Shown here in pieces: positions 35,613-43,905 of a stretch of DNA of 63,619 nt. Under the pieces are notes generated by a model. It ran no database searches. It was not told the origin of the DNA and worked only from the letters and a program-made list of their open reading frames with translations. The translations under genes were made by a program, and so were the position numbers. Each line of letters opens with the position of its first letter. Position 1 is the stretch's first letter. Origin of the DNA: an uncultured Acetatifactor sp. (GTDB lineage: Bacteria > Bacillota > Clostridia > Lachnospirales > Lachnospiraceae); assembly GCA_910584435.1 (NCBI GenBank), contig CAJUAP010000023.1:1-63619 (forward strand). The letters run 5' to 3'.

Positions 35613-38600
35613 TTACTGTTTGATATACGGCACTAATTTAATCCCGAAACGGAACCTGACATCATCAAAACGGTATTTTTCCAGAACCTCAGGCCCGCAG
35701 CTGTTAGAGCCAATGCCATTCAGGGCATAATCGAGGCATAGGACAGTGCTTCCTGACGCCTCCAGCTCAAAATTGTGCGCCTTGCCTTCCAATTCCTCCT
35801 GCGTATAAACGGAAGCCTGAAAAGAAAACCTGCGTTCCGATGCTGCAGCAAGCCCAAACTGCCCGTTATGGATTTTCACGAAGTCGCAGTCAAAATGGCT
35901 TCCGTTTTCCTGCGGGCGAAGATAGTCTTCATGCAATTCCATGACTTTTGCATGGTATAATCCATGACTGGCTGCTCTATGCTTATCACAATAGCTTTCT
36001 GTGGGACCATACCCATAATAGGATACTTCATTCAGCTTGTCTGAAAGGAACAAACGCACCCCGAACCTTGGCAGTGCAGGAAACTCCTCATTTTTGGACA
36101 CATCCAATGTGGAGTAAATACCTCCGTTGTTGTCAATGATCCAGACAGCGCTGATATCCAGGATGCGCTGGACGGATGCGGCCGATACTGACATCGTGCT
36201 CGAAATCACAACGCCGTCCCTGGAAAGTTTTACACTGGTGTCATATGCCCTTGCATAGGCTTCCTGATAGTGCGCTTTCTTCCATGCAAGTTTTACATAC
36301 ATATCATTGTCTGTCGGTGCCCTCCAGATATTAATCTCCATGGGCCTGTCCAAATACTCTATTCCGCCATAAGAAAAGCTGTCAAACAATCCTTTTTTCT
36401 TACTGTAGGTGTAAACAAAATTCGTCCCCTGCAGCGTCACCTTGTCATCGCTTTCCATCACATGAATTGCCGCACCCATATCCACCGGCCGATATAACCA
36501 CTTCTGAGCGGTCTGGTTTCTCCCGTCTTCATTTTTGAGAAGCACTTCATCAAACCCAAGCAGATATCTCGCTGCAATCATAGGTGATGCCTTCCGGTGT
36601 TTGTACAGGATCTTCAGATAAGCCCTTCCCGCCCTGGGAATGGCAACGTCAAGTTTTACACAAGCTTCCCCATGGGGCGCCACAGAAAACGCCGGAACAT
36701 CCCCCTTGTCCATGCATACGCCATCACAGGTCACTTCATAGCTGATGGATACATACTCCTTCAGATCTGTGAAATCAAGATAATTATGAAGTACTAATTC
36801 CTTCGCTGCCTCATCATAGGAAACCACTCTTGCCGGACGATGCACATTTTTATATTCCAGCAATCCTGTATGGGGCGTCCGGTCCGGATACACCAGCCCG
36901 TCCATGCAGAAGTTTCCATCGTGAATTACCTCGCCGAAATCTCCCCCATAGCAGTATTTTGCTCTACCGTTTTCCGCCGTTCCCGCGTAAATTGCATGAT
37001 CACACCATTCCCATACAAAGCCGCCGCACATCATATCATGATTGTGTATGAGCTGAAAATAGTCTTCCAGATCCCCCGGCCCGTTTCCCATAGCGTGGCA
37101 ATACTCTATCAAAAGAAAGGGCTTACTTGCATCCTTTTCCAGGTACGCTTCTATCTCCCCAAACGCAGGATACATTCTGCTGTACAGATCAAGGTTTGCA
37201 TAATCGTATGCCGCATCATAATTGCGGTATCTTGCACTTTCATATTGTGTGAGCCTTCCAGGGTCAAATGCTTTCGTCCACTGCAGCGCCTTCTCAAAAT
37301 TACAGCCGTAGGCGCTCTCGTTACCCATGGACCATATCACGATACTTGGACGGTTCTTATCCCGATGAATCATCAATTGCACACGGTCCATAATGGAATC
37401 TTCCCAAACCGGATCATCCGCAATCCTTTCATTCCATCTCTTAAAGCGATTGTATTCCGTATCCTCCTTGTAATAAAGCATAACAGGTCCATGTGCTTCT
37501 ATGTCCGCCTCGTCAATTACCATGAAGCCGTACTTGTCACACAATTGATAGAAATAGGGTGCATTGGGATAGTGGCTGGATCGAATGGCATTTACATTAT
37601 GCTGCTTCATGAGGGTAAGGTCTTTTATCAACTGCTCCACATGAATGGCAAACCCGGTTGCCGGATCAGAATCATGACGGTTCACACCGTGAAATTTCAC
37701 CTTCTGCCCATTCAAATACACTATATTTTCCCGGATTTCAATTGTCCTGAAACCCACATACTCTGTAATAGTCTCATCTTCTGTCTCCATGACCAGCGGA
37801 TATAATACAGGAGTTTCCGCACTCCACAGACACGGATTTGCAATCTCCAGTGTAATGCGATAGGATGCCCTGCTGTCATGTTCGGCCTTTCCCGGTAATG
37901 TGCTGTTTAATGTCCCCTTGTATGACAAATTGTTCTCCGGCGGCGCCGCTCTGAACGCGCTGTAATGGGTTGAATCATACTGACTTGCGCTGGTGCAGGG
38001 TGTTATTTTGCCGGATGCCGCAATCGTATCCTCTGCATCGTAAAGGGTAACAGTAGTATCTGCAGGCTTCCCCATATAAGAAAGCTCTAATTGCACTTCC
38101 CATTTCTTCTCTCCCCTAACAGTTGTAATACGATAATCCCCAATAGCCCGTTCCGGTCTTTTGAGCAGATATACATCCCGGAAAATACCGCTCATCCGGA
38201 ATTTATCCTGATCCTCCAAATAACTGCCGTCACACCATTTCAGCACAAGAACCGCAATCCTGTTTTCCCCCTCTCTCAATGCTGATGTTACATCAAACTC
38301 GCTTACAGCATGGGACACCTGGCTGTAACCAATATATACACCATTGAGCCATACGTAAAAGCAAGCATCAACACCCTCAAAATTCAAATATGCCTTAGGC
38401 GCCCGCTCATTCATTTGATAATCAAAATCATAGAGATAGGCCCCGCATGGAATATCCTGGGGAACATACGGCGGATCAAACGGAAAGGGATACCTGACAT
38501 TGGTATACTGCGGTGCGTCATACCCTGCCATCTGCCACACACCCGGAACCTTCAGCACATCAAAATCCGATGTATCATATCCCGGCATATAAAATTTATC

Positions 38601-38789
38601 CGCCACATCATAAATGCTTGCAAAATACCTGAACTTCCAGTCTCCGTTTAAAATCTGCATCCGATCAGATTCTTCTCTGTGTTCAGCCAATTGCTCCATT
38701 CTCTTTGACGCAGGGATGTAATATGCTCTTGCCGGCATGGTTCCGTCATGCAGAATATTGAGATTTTCATAATACCTTGGCACTATCAT
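35613..38789 (-). CDS. lacZ: beta-galactosidase, GH2 family
   Basis: A 1058-residue LacZ-type enzyme. It has the N-terminal sugar-binding fold ('RMQILNGDWKFRYF'), the immunoglobulin-like domain, the TIM barrel with acid/base Glu491 in 'WSMGNESAYG', nucleophile Glu562 in 'LLIEYCHAMGNGPG', and the C-terminal Bgal_small_N domain ('GIEYLDRPMEINIWRAPTDND'). No signal peptide, so cytoplasmic. It cleaves lactose or other galactosides imported by the GPH symporter encoded next. The gene is divergent from an AraC regulator that probably controls it. Length is normal for long-chain LacZ. Confidence 0.95.
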   Translation of the reverse strand: MIVPRYYENLNILHDGTMPARAYYIPASKRMEQLAEHREESDRMQILNGDWKFRYFASIYDVADKFYMPGYDTSDFDVLKVPGVWQMAGYDAPQYTNVRYPFPFDPPYVPQDIPCGAYLYDFDYQMNERAPKAYLNFEGVDACFYVWLNGVYIGYSQVSHAVSEFDVTSALREGENRIAVLVLKWCDGSYLEDQDKFRMSGIFRDVYLLKRPERAIGDYRITTVRGEKKWEVQLELSYMGKPADTTVTLYDAEDTIAASGKITPCTSASQYDSTHYSAFRAAPPENNLSYKGTLNSTLPGKAEHDSRASYRITLEIANPCLWSAETPVLYPLVMETEDETITEYVGFRTIEIRENIVYLNGQKVKFHGVNRHDSDPATGFAIHVEQLIKDLTLMKQHNVNAIRSSHYPNAPYFYQLCDKYGFMVIDEADIEAHGPVMLYYKEDTEYNRFKRWNERIADDPVWEDSIMDRVQLMIHRDKNRPSIVIWSMGNESAYGCNFEKALQWTKAFDPGRLTQYESARYRNYDAAYDYANLDLYSRMYPAFGEIEAYLEKDASKPFLLIEYCHAMGNGPGDLEDYFQLIHNHDMMCGGFVWEWCDHAIYAGTAENGRAKYCYGGDFGEVIHDGNFCMDGLVYPDRTPHTGLLEYKNVHRPARVVSYDEAAKELVLHNYLDFTDLKEYVSISYEVTCDGVCMDKGDVPAFSVAPHGEACVKLDVAIPRAGRAYLKILYKHRKASPMIAARYLLGFDEVLLKNEDGRNQTAQKWLYRPVDMGAAIHVMESDDKVTLQGTNFVYTYSKKKGLFDSFSYGGIEYLDRPMEINIWRAPTDNDMYVKLAWKKAHYQEAYARAYDTSVKLSRDGVVISSTMSVSAASVQRILDISAVWIIDNNGGIYSTLDVSKNEEFPALPRFGVRLFLSDKLNEVSYYGYGPTESYCDKHRAASHGLYHAKVMELHEDYLRPQENGSHFDCDFVKIHNGQFGLAAASERRFSFQASVYTQEELEGKAHNFELEASGSTVLCLDYALNGIGSNSCGPEVLEKYRFDDVRFRFGIKLVPYIKQ

Positions 38790-38805
38790 CTTTTACCTCC
38801 TAATA

Positions 38806-38850
38806 GAGTTCCGTCTCTCTTATTCCAGTTCCGTCTCTCTTATTCCAGTT
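38806..38850. repeat. direct repeat in lacZ leader
   Basis: Two adjacent near-identical copies of a 22-base unit beginning AGTTCCGTCTCTCTTATTCC, just upstream of lacZ. Confidence 0.6.
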
Positions 38851-38865
38851 CCCGCTTGCGGGAAC
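38848..38865. promoter_or_regulatory. 18-base palindrome in lacZ 5' leader
   Basis: Perfect palindrome GTTCCCGCTTGCGGGAAC, between the predicted lacZ promoter and its ATG. It could be an operator or an RNA hairpin in the leader of about 270 bases. Confidence 0.5.
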
Positions 38866-39067
38866 TTGTTCCGGTCTCTACACTTCAGCCCCCCTTGCAG
38901 GGGAGAAATTTTCAGCCGCAAAGGGCGCATCTGAAATTTCTCCCGGGGGCTTCCGTTCCGGGACTGTTTTTAAATTACCTCTTGACATTTCTCAGCTCCT
39001 TATATGTTGTAAAATTTTTACATCTCCGAGCTGTACTTCTCTTTAATCTCCGACATTTTGTAATTAT

Positions 39068-39096
39068 ATTATAGTGTTTGGCATATGCTAAGTCCA
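39068..39096 (-). promoter_or_regulatory. predicted lacZ promoter
   Basis: Minus-strand TGGACT, 17-base spacer, perfect TATAAT. The weak -35 suits activator dependence, as expected with an AraC-family regulator encoded next door. Confidence 0.6.
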
Positions 39097-39105
39097 TAAA
39101 CACGA

Positions 39106-39135
39106 TTGGACAAAACATGCACAAAATGATACAAT
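39106..39135 (+). promoter_or_regulatory. predicted araC-type regulator promoter
   Basis: TTGGAC, 18-base spacer, TACAAT, about 46 bases before the regulator ATG at 39182. It lies back to back with the lacZ promoter, 10 bases apart, so a regulator bound between them can act on both. Confidence 0.55.
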
Positions 39136-39181
39136 ACAATTATCAATGTCCTACGGGGCATCGAACAGGAGGGCACTGACC

Positions 39182-40042
39182 ATGTATATCAATTCCGGCT
39201 ACCTGCACAACTCTCATATTGATTTTAAGGATAAAACAAAACCACTGATTGTAGGAAGCTGCGGCACTTACCACCTATACAAACATCCGAAGCTGCCAAC
39301 TTACCGGCCTCGCGGAAGATTAGATTACCAGATTATCTATGTTGCTGCCGGGGCTGCACATTTTCACTTTGGCAATGCAGAAAATGATACTATTGTTACC
39401 GCGGGCAACATGGTTCTATACAGACCTAAGGAATTTCAGAAATATGAATATAATGCCGCTGACCAGACCCAGGTATTCTGGGTTCATTTCACCGGGGGCA
39501 ATGTGAAAAACATTCTGAGGGGCTATGGACTTCAGGATGATATGCGGATATTCTATACAGGAACTTCGCTGGAATACGAAAGAATTTTTAAGAGAATGAT
39601 ATTTGAACTGCAGCGCTGCCAAACCGATTATGAGGAAATGCTGACCCTGCTGCTGCGCCATCTTCTGATTCTCATGCATCGTAAACTTTCAAAACAGCAT
39701 GTGCTGAAAAATGAGTACATGGACAACGAGATGGATATGGCAGCCCAATATTTCAATGATTATTACAATACTGACATCAGTATTGAAGAATATGCAGCGT
39801 CCAGAGGCATGAGCGTCAGCTGGTTCATCCGCAATTTCAGGGAATACGCCAAGACCACCCCCATGCAATATATTGTTGCCATCCGCATTGCCAATGCCCA
39901 GGTGCTGTTAGAGACCACCACGTATACGATATCTGAAATCGGACGCATTGTAGGATATGACAATCCATTATACTTCAGCCGCATTTTCCATAAAGCAAAA
40001 GGGGTGTCTCCCTCCGCGTACAGAAAACGCCACAAACAATAG
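39182..40042 (+). CDS. AraC-family transcriptional regulator
   Basis: A 286-residue regulator. The N-terminal cupin-like sugar-sensing domain includes 'RGRLDYQIIYVAAGAAHFHFGN' and 'VLYRPKEFQKYEYNA'. The C-terminal AraC double helix-turn-helix covers about the last 100 residues ('DISIEEYAASRGMSVSWFIRNFREYAKTTPMQYI', then 'YTISEIGRIVGYDNPLYFSRIFHKAKGVSPSAYRK'). The frame extends to 39146, but ATG 39182 follows GGAGGGCACTGACC. Divergent from lacZ and symporter; most likely their galactoside-responsive activator. Confidence 0.92.
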   Translation: MYINSGYLHNSHIDFKDKTKPLIVGSCGTYHLYKHPKLPTYRPRGRLDYQIIYVAAGAAHFHFGNAENDTIVTAGNMVLYRPKEFQKYEYNAADQTQVFWVHFTGGNVKNILRGYGLQDDMRIFYTGTSLEYERIFKRMIFELQRCQTDYEEMLTLLLRHLLILMHRKLSKQHVLKNEYMDNEMDMAAQYFNDYYNTDISIEEYAASRGMSVSWFIRNFREYAKTTPMQYIVAIRIANAQVLLETTTYTISEIGRIVGYDNPLYFSRIFHKAKGVSPSAYRKRHKQ

Positions 40043-40081
40043 AATCCACCCTTCGCGGGTGTTCTATTGTCATGAATAAAA

Positions 40082-40117
40082 CAGGCACCAGCCGCTCTAA
40101 GGCTGGTGCCTGTTTTA
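40082..40117 (+). terminator. terminator after AraC regulator
   Basis: Perfect 12-base stem (CAGGCACCAGCC / GGCTGGTGCCTG), loop of seven, then TTTTATTT. A second hairpin overlaps the regulator stop codon at about 40037-40070. Confidence 0.88.
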
Positions 40118-40227
40118 TTTGTATTCCAGATGTATTGCCTCCCGGCTCCTTTTTTCTTAAGAAGTGTATCAAAGCCAGGCACTCTGTCCAATTTTTTATT
40201 CCGTATCCCTGTTTGGCTTCTTCTGCT

Positions 40228-40678
40228 TTACAATAACAATTTACACACCAAGATTTCCATATCAGTATCATCAAATACCATATGAACCTGTTCCTGTACA
40301 GCACTCCAGGAAAGTCTGTCCAATCCTGCTCCGATTGTCGGCATAGCAACTTTGGCAATATGATTCTCAGCACATATTTTTTTCATCTTCTCTAATGCGC
40401 TTCTCATTGTATGCAGCGTCGGTTTATGGAAATATCTTTCCTTTGTAATTAAGTTCAGCACCCGCCCCTCTAAGATACAATCCCCGCCAAACCCATGACA
40501 TATATATTGGTGTAAATACTCGGGATATTTGCTTTTCAGTTTATTTTTTCATATCGAATCTCTTATTGAATTCAACCACTATCCCCTTACCCATTCCAAA
40601 ATCAGCACTGATACAATGCGCGAAACAATACTCCTCCGGCACCGAAAACAAGTCCCTCACTTCTTCTCTGTAAATCAT
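40228..40678 (-). pseudogene. macro-domain protein, broken by one-base insertion
   Basis: The N-terminal part starts at ATG 40678 (MIYREEVRDLFSVPEEYCFA, then 'HCISADFGMGKGIVVEFNKRFDMKK') and hits TAA within a run of six A (about 40544-40549). The rest continues in the next frame: 'KLKSKYPEYLHQYICHGFGGDCILEGRVLNLITKERYFHKPTLHTMRSALEKM... AMPTIGAGLDRLSW'. Together this is a complete macro domain of the ADP-ribose-1''-phosphate phosphatase/hydrolase type, with 'SADFGMGKGI' and 'MPTIGAGLDRL' as ligand loops. Removing one A restores one frame of about 150 residues. Either a recent frameshift, a slippage-controlled gene, or a sequencing error. Confidence 0.8.
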
Positions 40679-40746
40679 TGCTCCACCTCTTCGGGAAACG
40701 TTTGCCGGAACAGCATCTTTATACCTTTCATGAAAATATAATTATA

Positions 40747-41574
40747 TCATTCCTTCCACACCATCTCACCCAAATGTTTCCTTAATGCATCCAAATGAGC
40801 CTCATCAACGGCACCTGCATGGATATCTGCATAAAATCCATTGCTCCGAATCCATGCAATCAGTTTTTCATTGGAATACATTACTGCAATTCCGTATACA
40901 TTAAACTCTGAAAGAAGGTGGTATTGCTCATTACAATACTTCTCTAATTCTCTCTCAATATCAAGTGTTGTCACAAACTTTCCCTTACATCGTCCCTTTT
41001 TACAGACAGGCTTGCCCTCCAGTGCAATCGTAAGCATTCTGCCCACACAAAACTGATAACAGCAGAAACCGCTTCTCTCCACATTCCATTCCCTCTTGTA
41101 ATATTGTGCAAGGCATCCGCCTGCTATATCATAACCTGCAATCGGCGTCCGCTTCTTCTTAAAAAATACAATAATATCCTGCTCCACATAAATTTCATCC
41201 AGAGGCAGAAAATGTTCCGGGCCTTCAAAATACTCCCTCTGATTGTGAATCGCCGTGTAAATCACTTTTAATTCTCCGGGCAGAGAAAGCCCAAGCCTTT
41301 CTTCGGCTGCTGCAAAATCAACTTCCGAATCCGTATTCAGATTCATGAACAGCCGCATCTTCAGAAGCATTGCCTGTAAATCCTGATACTCCGGCTCAAG
41401 CAGACTGTGATTTTCCCATAGCCGAACTGCCCGGTCATTTTCGCGTATGGGATGATCGGTTTGGATGTATTCCGGTTTCATAACGGAAAGGCTTGCCTGT
41501 CCGGAAACTTGTTTCTCATCATAACGGCCATAATAGACTCTGTTTCTATAAAAATAAAACCCTTCTATCATCAT
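40747..41574 (-). CDS. SMI1/KNR4 (SUKH)-like protein
   Basis: A 275-residue soluble protein. Residues 85-135 carry the SMI1/KNR4-type core ('DFAAAEERLGLSLPGELKVIYTAIHNQREYFEGPEHFLPLDEI'), common in immunity proteins of contact-dependent and polymorphic toxin systems. The rest ('IIVFFKKKRTPIAGYDIAGGCLAQYYKREW') follows the long bacterial form of the family. It may be an orphan immunity protein. A fragment that looks like a second member of the family lies 1.1 kb downstream on the plus map (about 42644-42880). Confidence 0.7.
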   Translation of the reverse strand: MMIEGFYFYRNRVYYGRYDEKQVSGQASLSVMKPEYIQTDHPIRENDRAVRLWENHSLLEPEYQDLQAMLLKMRLFMNLNTDSEVDFAAAEERLGLSLPGELKVIYTAIHNQREYFEGPEHFLPLDEIYVEQDIIVFFKKKRTPIAGYDIAGGCLAQYYKREWNVERSGFCCYQFCVGRMLTIALEGKPVCKKGRCKGKFVTTLDIERELEKYCNEQYHLLSEFNVYGIAVMYSNEKLIAWIRSNGFYADIHAGAVDEAHLDALRKHLGEMVWKE

Positions 41575-41626
41575 GCCTCACCCTCTATTTCTTTCCTCGC
41601 CACGGGCCTGGATTTCAAAGCTTGTG

Positions 41627-42424
41627 TTATTGGGCTTCCGCCATTCGGAAATACTGCCGCTCTTCCGGTTCCCTGTTATCATATGTTACACACAGATACA
41701 GATTATCGGCTTCATATTCCTTTTGTATCAGCCAGGCAGCCTTTATATCCTTGCTCTCCCCCTCAGGAAGCTGGTAGTGGTAATAATCCGATGCCCCCGC
41801 CTGAGAAATAGACGCGGAAAAATAAGCCGGACCATTGGATACGATAGTTACCTTCTGGGTGTCAGGGTCCGCATACGCTATCATGAACTCGCCGATGTGC
41901 AGCTCCCCTTCCGAACCTGCCTTCACATTTTTAACAGTCAGGTCACAGACCAGAATTCTTCCCTCATCAATGCCGCACCACTCCGGTTCTCCTGCCGTAT
42001 CATAATTTTCCGTTTTTTCTTTCATCTGTGCCCTGTCTAACCCGGCGGCTTCCGGCGAATCATAAACCTTCGCCCCATGAAGCATAATCTCAAGTCCCTG
42101 ATACAGTCTGCCCTCATTATCAGGGTATATCACCTGCATGGTGTCTCCTGTTTTCAGGATTTTATCCGACAGCAGTACATCCCCTTCTACGGCCCCTTCC
42201 TCTGTATCCAGCATGCCTGCTGTCTTCAAATCGTCCATAGACATATCCCCTGTTGCAGATACATCCATTCCTGAAGCCATAATTCCTGAAGCCATAGAAG
42301 ACTCATCCCTGTCTACGGGGATGTCCGGCACCATATCTACTCCCTGTGCCCCGTCCGCCTGTCCGCAAGCCGTCAACAATACACCCATCAACAAAACCAC
42401 TGCCGCTAACGCATTCCTTTTCAT
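41627..42424 (-). CDS. lipoprotein of unknown function
   Basis: A 265-residue lipoprotein: signal peptide and lipobox 'LLTACGQAD' (Cys20), followed by an acidic Asp/Met/Ser-rich linker (to about residue 85) and a beta-rich C-terminal domain ('RILVCDLTVKNVKAGSEGELHIGEFMIAYADPDTQKVTIV', 'YYHYQLPEGESKDIKAAWLI'). The pattern resembles DUF4352/DUF5067-like extracellular beta-sandwich domains of Firmicutes. No function can be given. Followed by the SMI1-like gene with a 52-base gap. Confidence 0.65.
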   Translation of the reverse strand: MKRNALAAVVLLMGVLLTACGQADGAQGVDMVPDIPVDRDESSMASGIMASGMDVSATGDMSMDDLKTAGMLDTEEGAVEGDVLLSDKILKTGDTMQVIYPDNEGRLYQGLEIMLHGAKVYDSPEAAGLDRAQMKEKTENYDTAGEPEWCGIDEGRILVCDLTVKNVKAGSEGELHIGEFMIAYADPDTQKVTIVSNGPAYFSASISQAGASDYYHYQLPEGESKDIKAAWLIQKEYEADNLYLCVTYDNREPEERQYFRMAEAQ

Positions 42425-42643
42425 AAGATAACCTCACTTTCATGCACTCCATGGTGCAAGTATCATATTTTTCGAGATTATCCTACCAATTCTATGTATC
42501 CTTCTTTTTTCCGGCTTGTATCCATATTGTATCTAAATTTATACTCAAGACCGCCGGAATTAGCCAATCCATCTACGGCGGAAATATCGTCGGCAGTCTT
42601 TCGCTGCAGGTTAGTGCAAGTTTCATTGGCATGCAGTATATCA

Positions 42644-42885
42644 TTATCGCTTCAAGGTGTCCTGATACCACTCATCCCAATCAAATTCCTCATGGTCGAG
42701 CCAGACCAAAGACCATGTCCGGCTATTATTTTCATCTGCTTCACTCTCCGGTTTGGACAAATCAATACACAGCGGCCCACAGCCGGCCCCCCAGTCGCCT
42801 ACGCTCCTTTAATTTCTGAAATGCTCCTGCCACAAATTCTTTTTCTGTCTACAATATCATATGATGCCTCCTTCATCCAGCTAAA
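42644..42885 (-). pseudogene. gene remnant (possible SMI1/KNR4-like C-terminus)
   Basis: Two protein-like pieces in different frames: 'TEKEFVAGAFQKLKERR' (about 42810-42865) and 'GDWGAGCGPLCIDLSKPESEADENNSRTWSLVWLDHEEFDWDEWYQDTLKR', ending in TAA at 42644. The second piece has the G-x-D/L-C-I-D-L and WDHEE-type pattern seen at the C-termini of SMI1/KNR4 proteins. A frameshift separates the parts and the N-terminus is missing. The remaining bases 42425-42643 show nothing convincing. Confidence 0.45.
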
Positions 42886-42900
42886 AATTTCCTGTCAACT

Positions 42901-43812
42901 CTAAATCCACCACTCCGGTGTAAGTTCTCCAAGTGTCACTGTCCTGCCGCTCTCAAAATCCATCATAACCTCAATCCCCTGATAGCCCTTGGGCATAAGC
43001 TGCACCATGAATTCCCTGCAGGCACCGCAGGGCGCACCGCAATGCCCGTCCGGCATGATTGCAAGCACCTTTTTTACTTCCTGTTCCCCATGGGTCAGCA
43101 TATGGAACATGGCATTTCTCTCTGCACAGATTCCCAGGGTAGAGCAGGTGTCCACACAGACCCCGGTATAAATGCGCCCGGATGACGACAAAATTGCTGC
43201 CGCAACACCTCCTGCATCCACATAATCAGACACCTTCCTATACATCTGTACTGCTTTGGCCGCCTGGTACATCCGATTCCATTCCCATGTATCCTTCGAC
43301 ATACTGTTCACAATCCCTGTCCGCTTTTCGTGCATCAGCGGAACATCAACTCCTTCCGTGGTCCACTGATACTGGAATCCCAGCTTTTCCTGGACGCGTT
43401 TTGACTTCATATTACCGTCATAGTAACCGCACCAGATTTTTGCCATTCCTGCCTCCTGAAAGCCATGCCGGATGATTTCCTCTGCGGCTTCCGGCATTAT
43501 GCCCCTGCCCCAGAAGGGCTTTCCCAGCCAATAGCCAAGCTCGCATTCGTCATCCCGTTCCGTCATATCTGTGTGCCCGTTCAGCTTTAATTCAATACAG
43601 CCGATCACTTCATCCTTCGGTTTCAGGCAGACTGCATAGCACTCCGAACCCCTGAACACATTTTCAATCACATTTCTGCTCTCTTCCACGCTCTTATGCG
43701 CCGGCCATCCGGCAATAGGCCCCACCTCTGCATCGCTGGCATATTGATATAAATGCTCCGCATCCGATTCCTTCCATGGACGCAGTATAAGTCTTCCGGT
43801 CTCTAAAAACAT
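42901..43812 (-). CDS. fusion of GNAT acetyltransferase and cytidine deaminase-like domains
   Basis: A 303-residue two-domain protein. Residues 1-170 are a RimJ/RimL-type GNAT acetyltransferase ('LETGRLILRPWKESDAEHLYQYA', CoA-binding region 'GYWLGKPFWGRGIMPEAAEEII'). Residues 180-303 are a tetrameric cytidine deaminase/blasticidin deaminase-type domain with zinc motifs 'CAERNAMFHML' (Cys-Ala-Glu) and 'PCGACREFM' (Pro-Cys-x-x-Cys). No frameshift is needed, so it is one polypeptide. Possible substrates are nucleosides or nucleoside antibiotics that are both acetylated and deaminated; the true substrate is unknown. Confidence 0.88.
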   Translation of the reverse strand: MFLETGRLILRPWKESDAEHLYQYASDAEVGPIAGWPAHKSVEESRNVIENVFRGSECYAVCLKPKDEVIGCIELKLNGHTDMTERDDECELGYWLGKPFWGRGIMPEAAEEIIRHGFQEAGMAKIWCGYYDGNMKSKRVQEKLGFQYQWTTEGVDVPLMHEKRTGIVNSMSKDTWEWNRMYQAAKAVQMYRKVSDYVDAGGVAAAILSSSGRIYTGVCVDTCSTLGICAERNAMFHMLTHGEQEVKKVLAIMPDGHCGAPCGACREFMVQLMPKGYQGIEVMMDFESGRTVTLGELTPEWWI

Positions 43813-43905
43813 CTTCCAAACCTCCTGTCATGTATCAAATTCAATGGATTCTGCTTCTCACAAATTCCGTCAAAAACCTGTTTCTATCTGTCAGGAACCC
43901 AGGAA

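Noticed and set aside
36840..37805. 321-codon plus-strand frame inside lacZ
   Set aside because: Antisense of a clear GH2 gene including both catalytic motifs; composition is that of a shadow frame.
42442..42819. Plus-strand membrane-like frame of 125 codons
   Set aside because: Hydrophobic look comes from T-rich DNA; the opposite strand carries a better-supported gene remnant.
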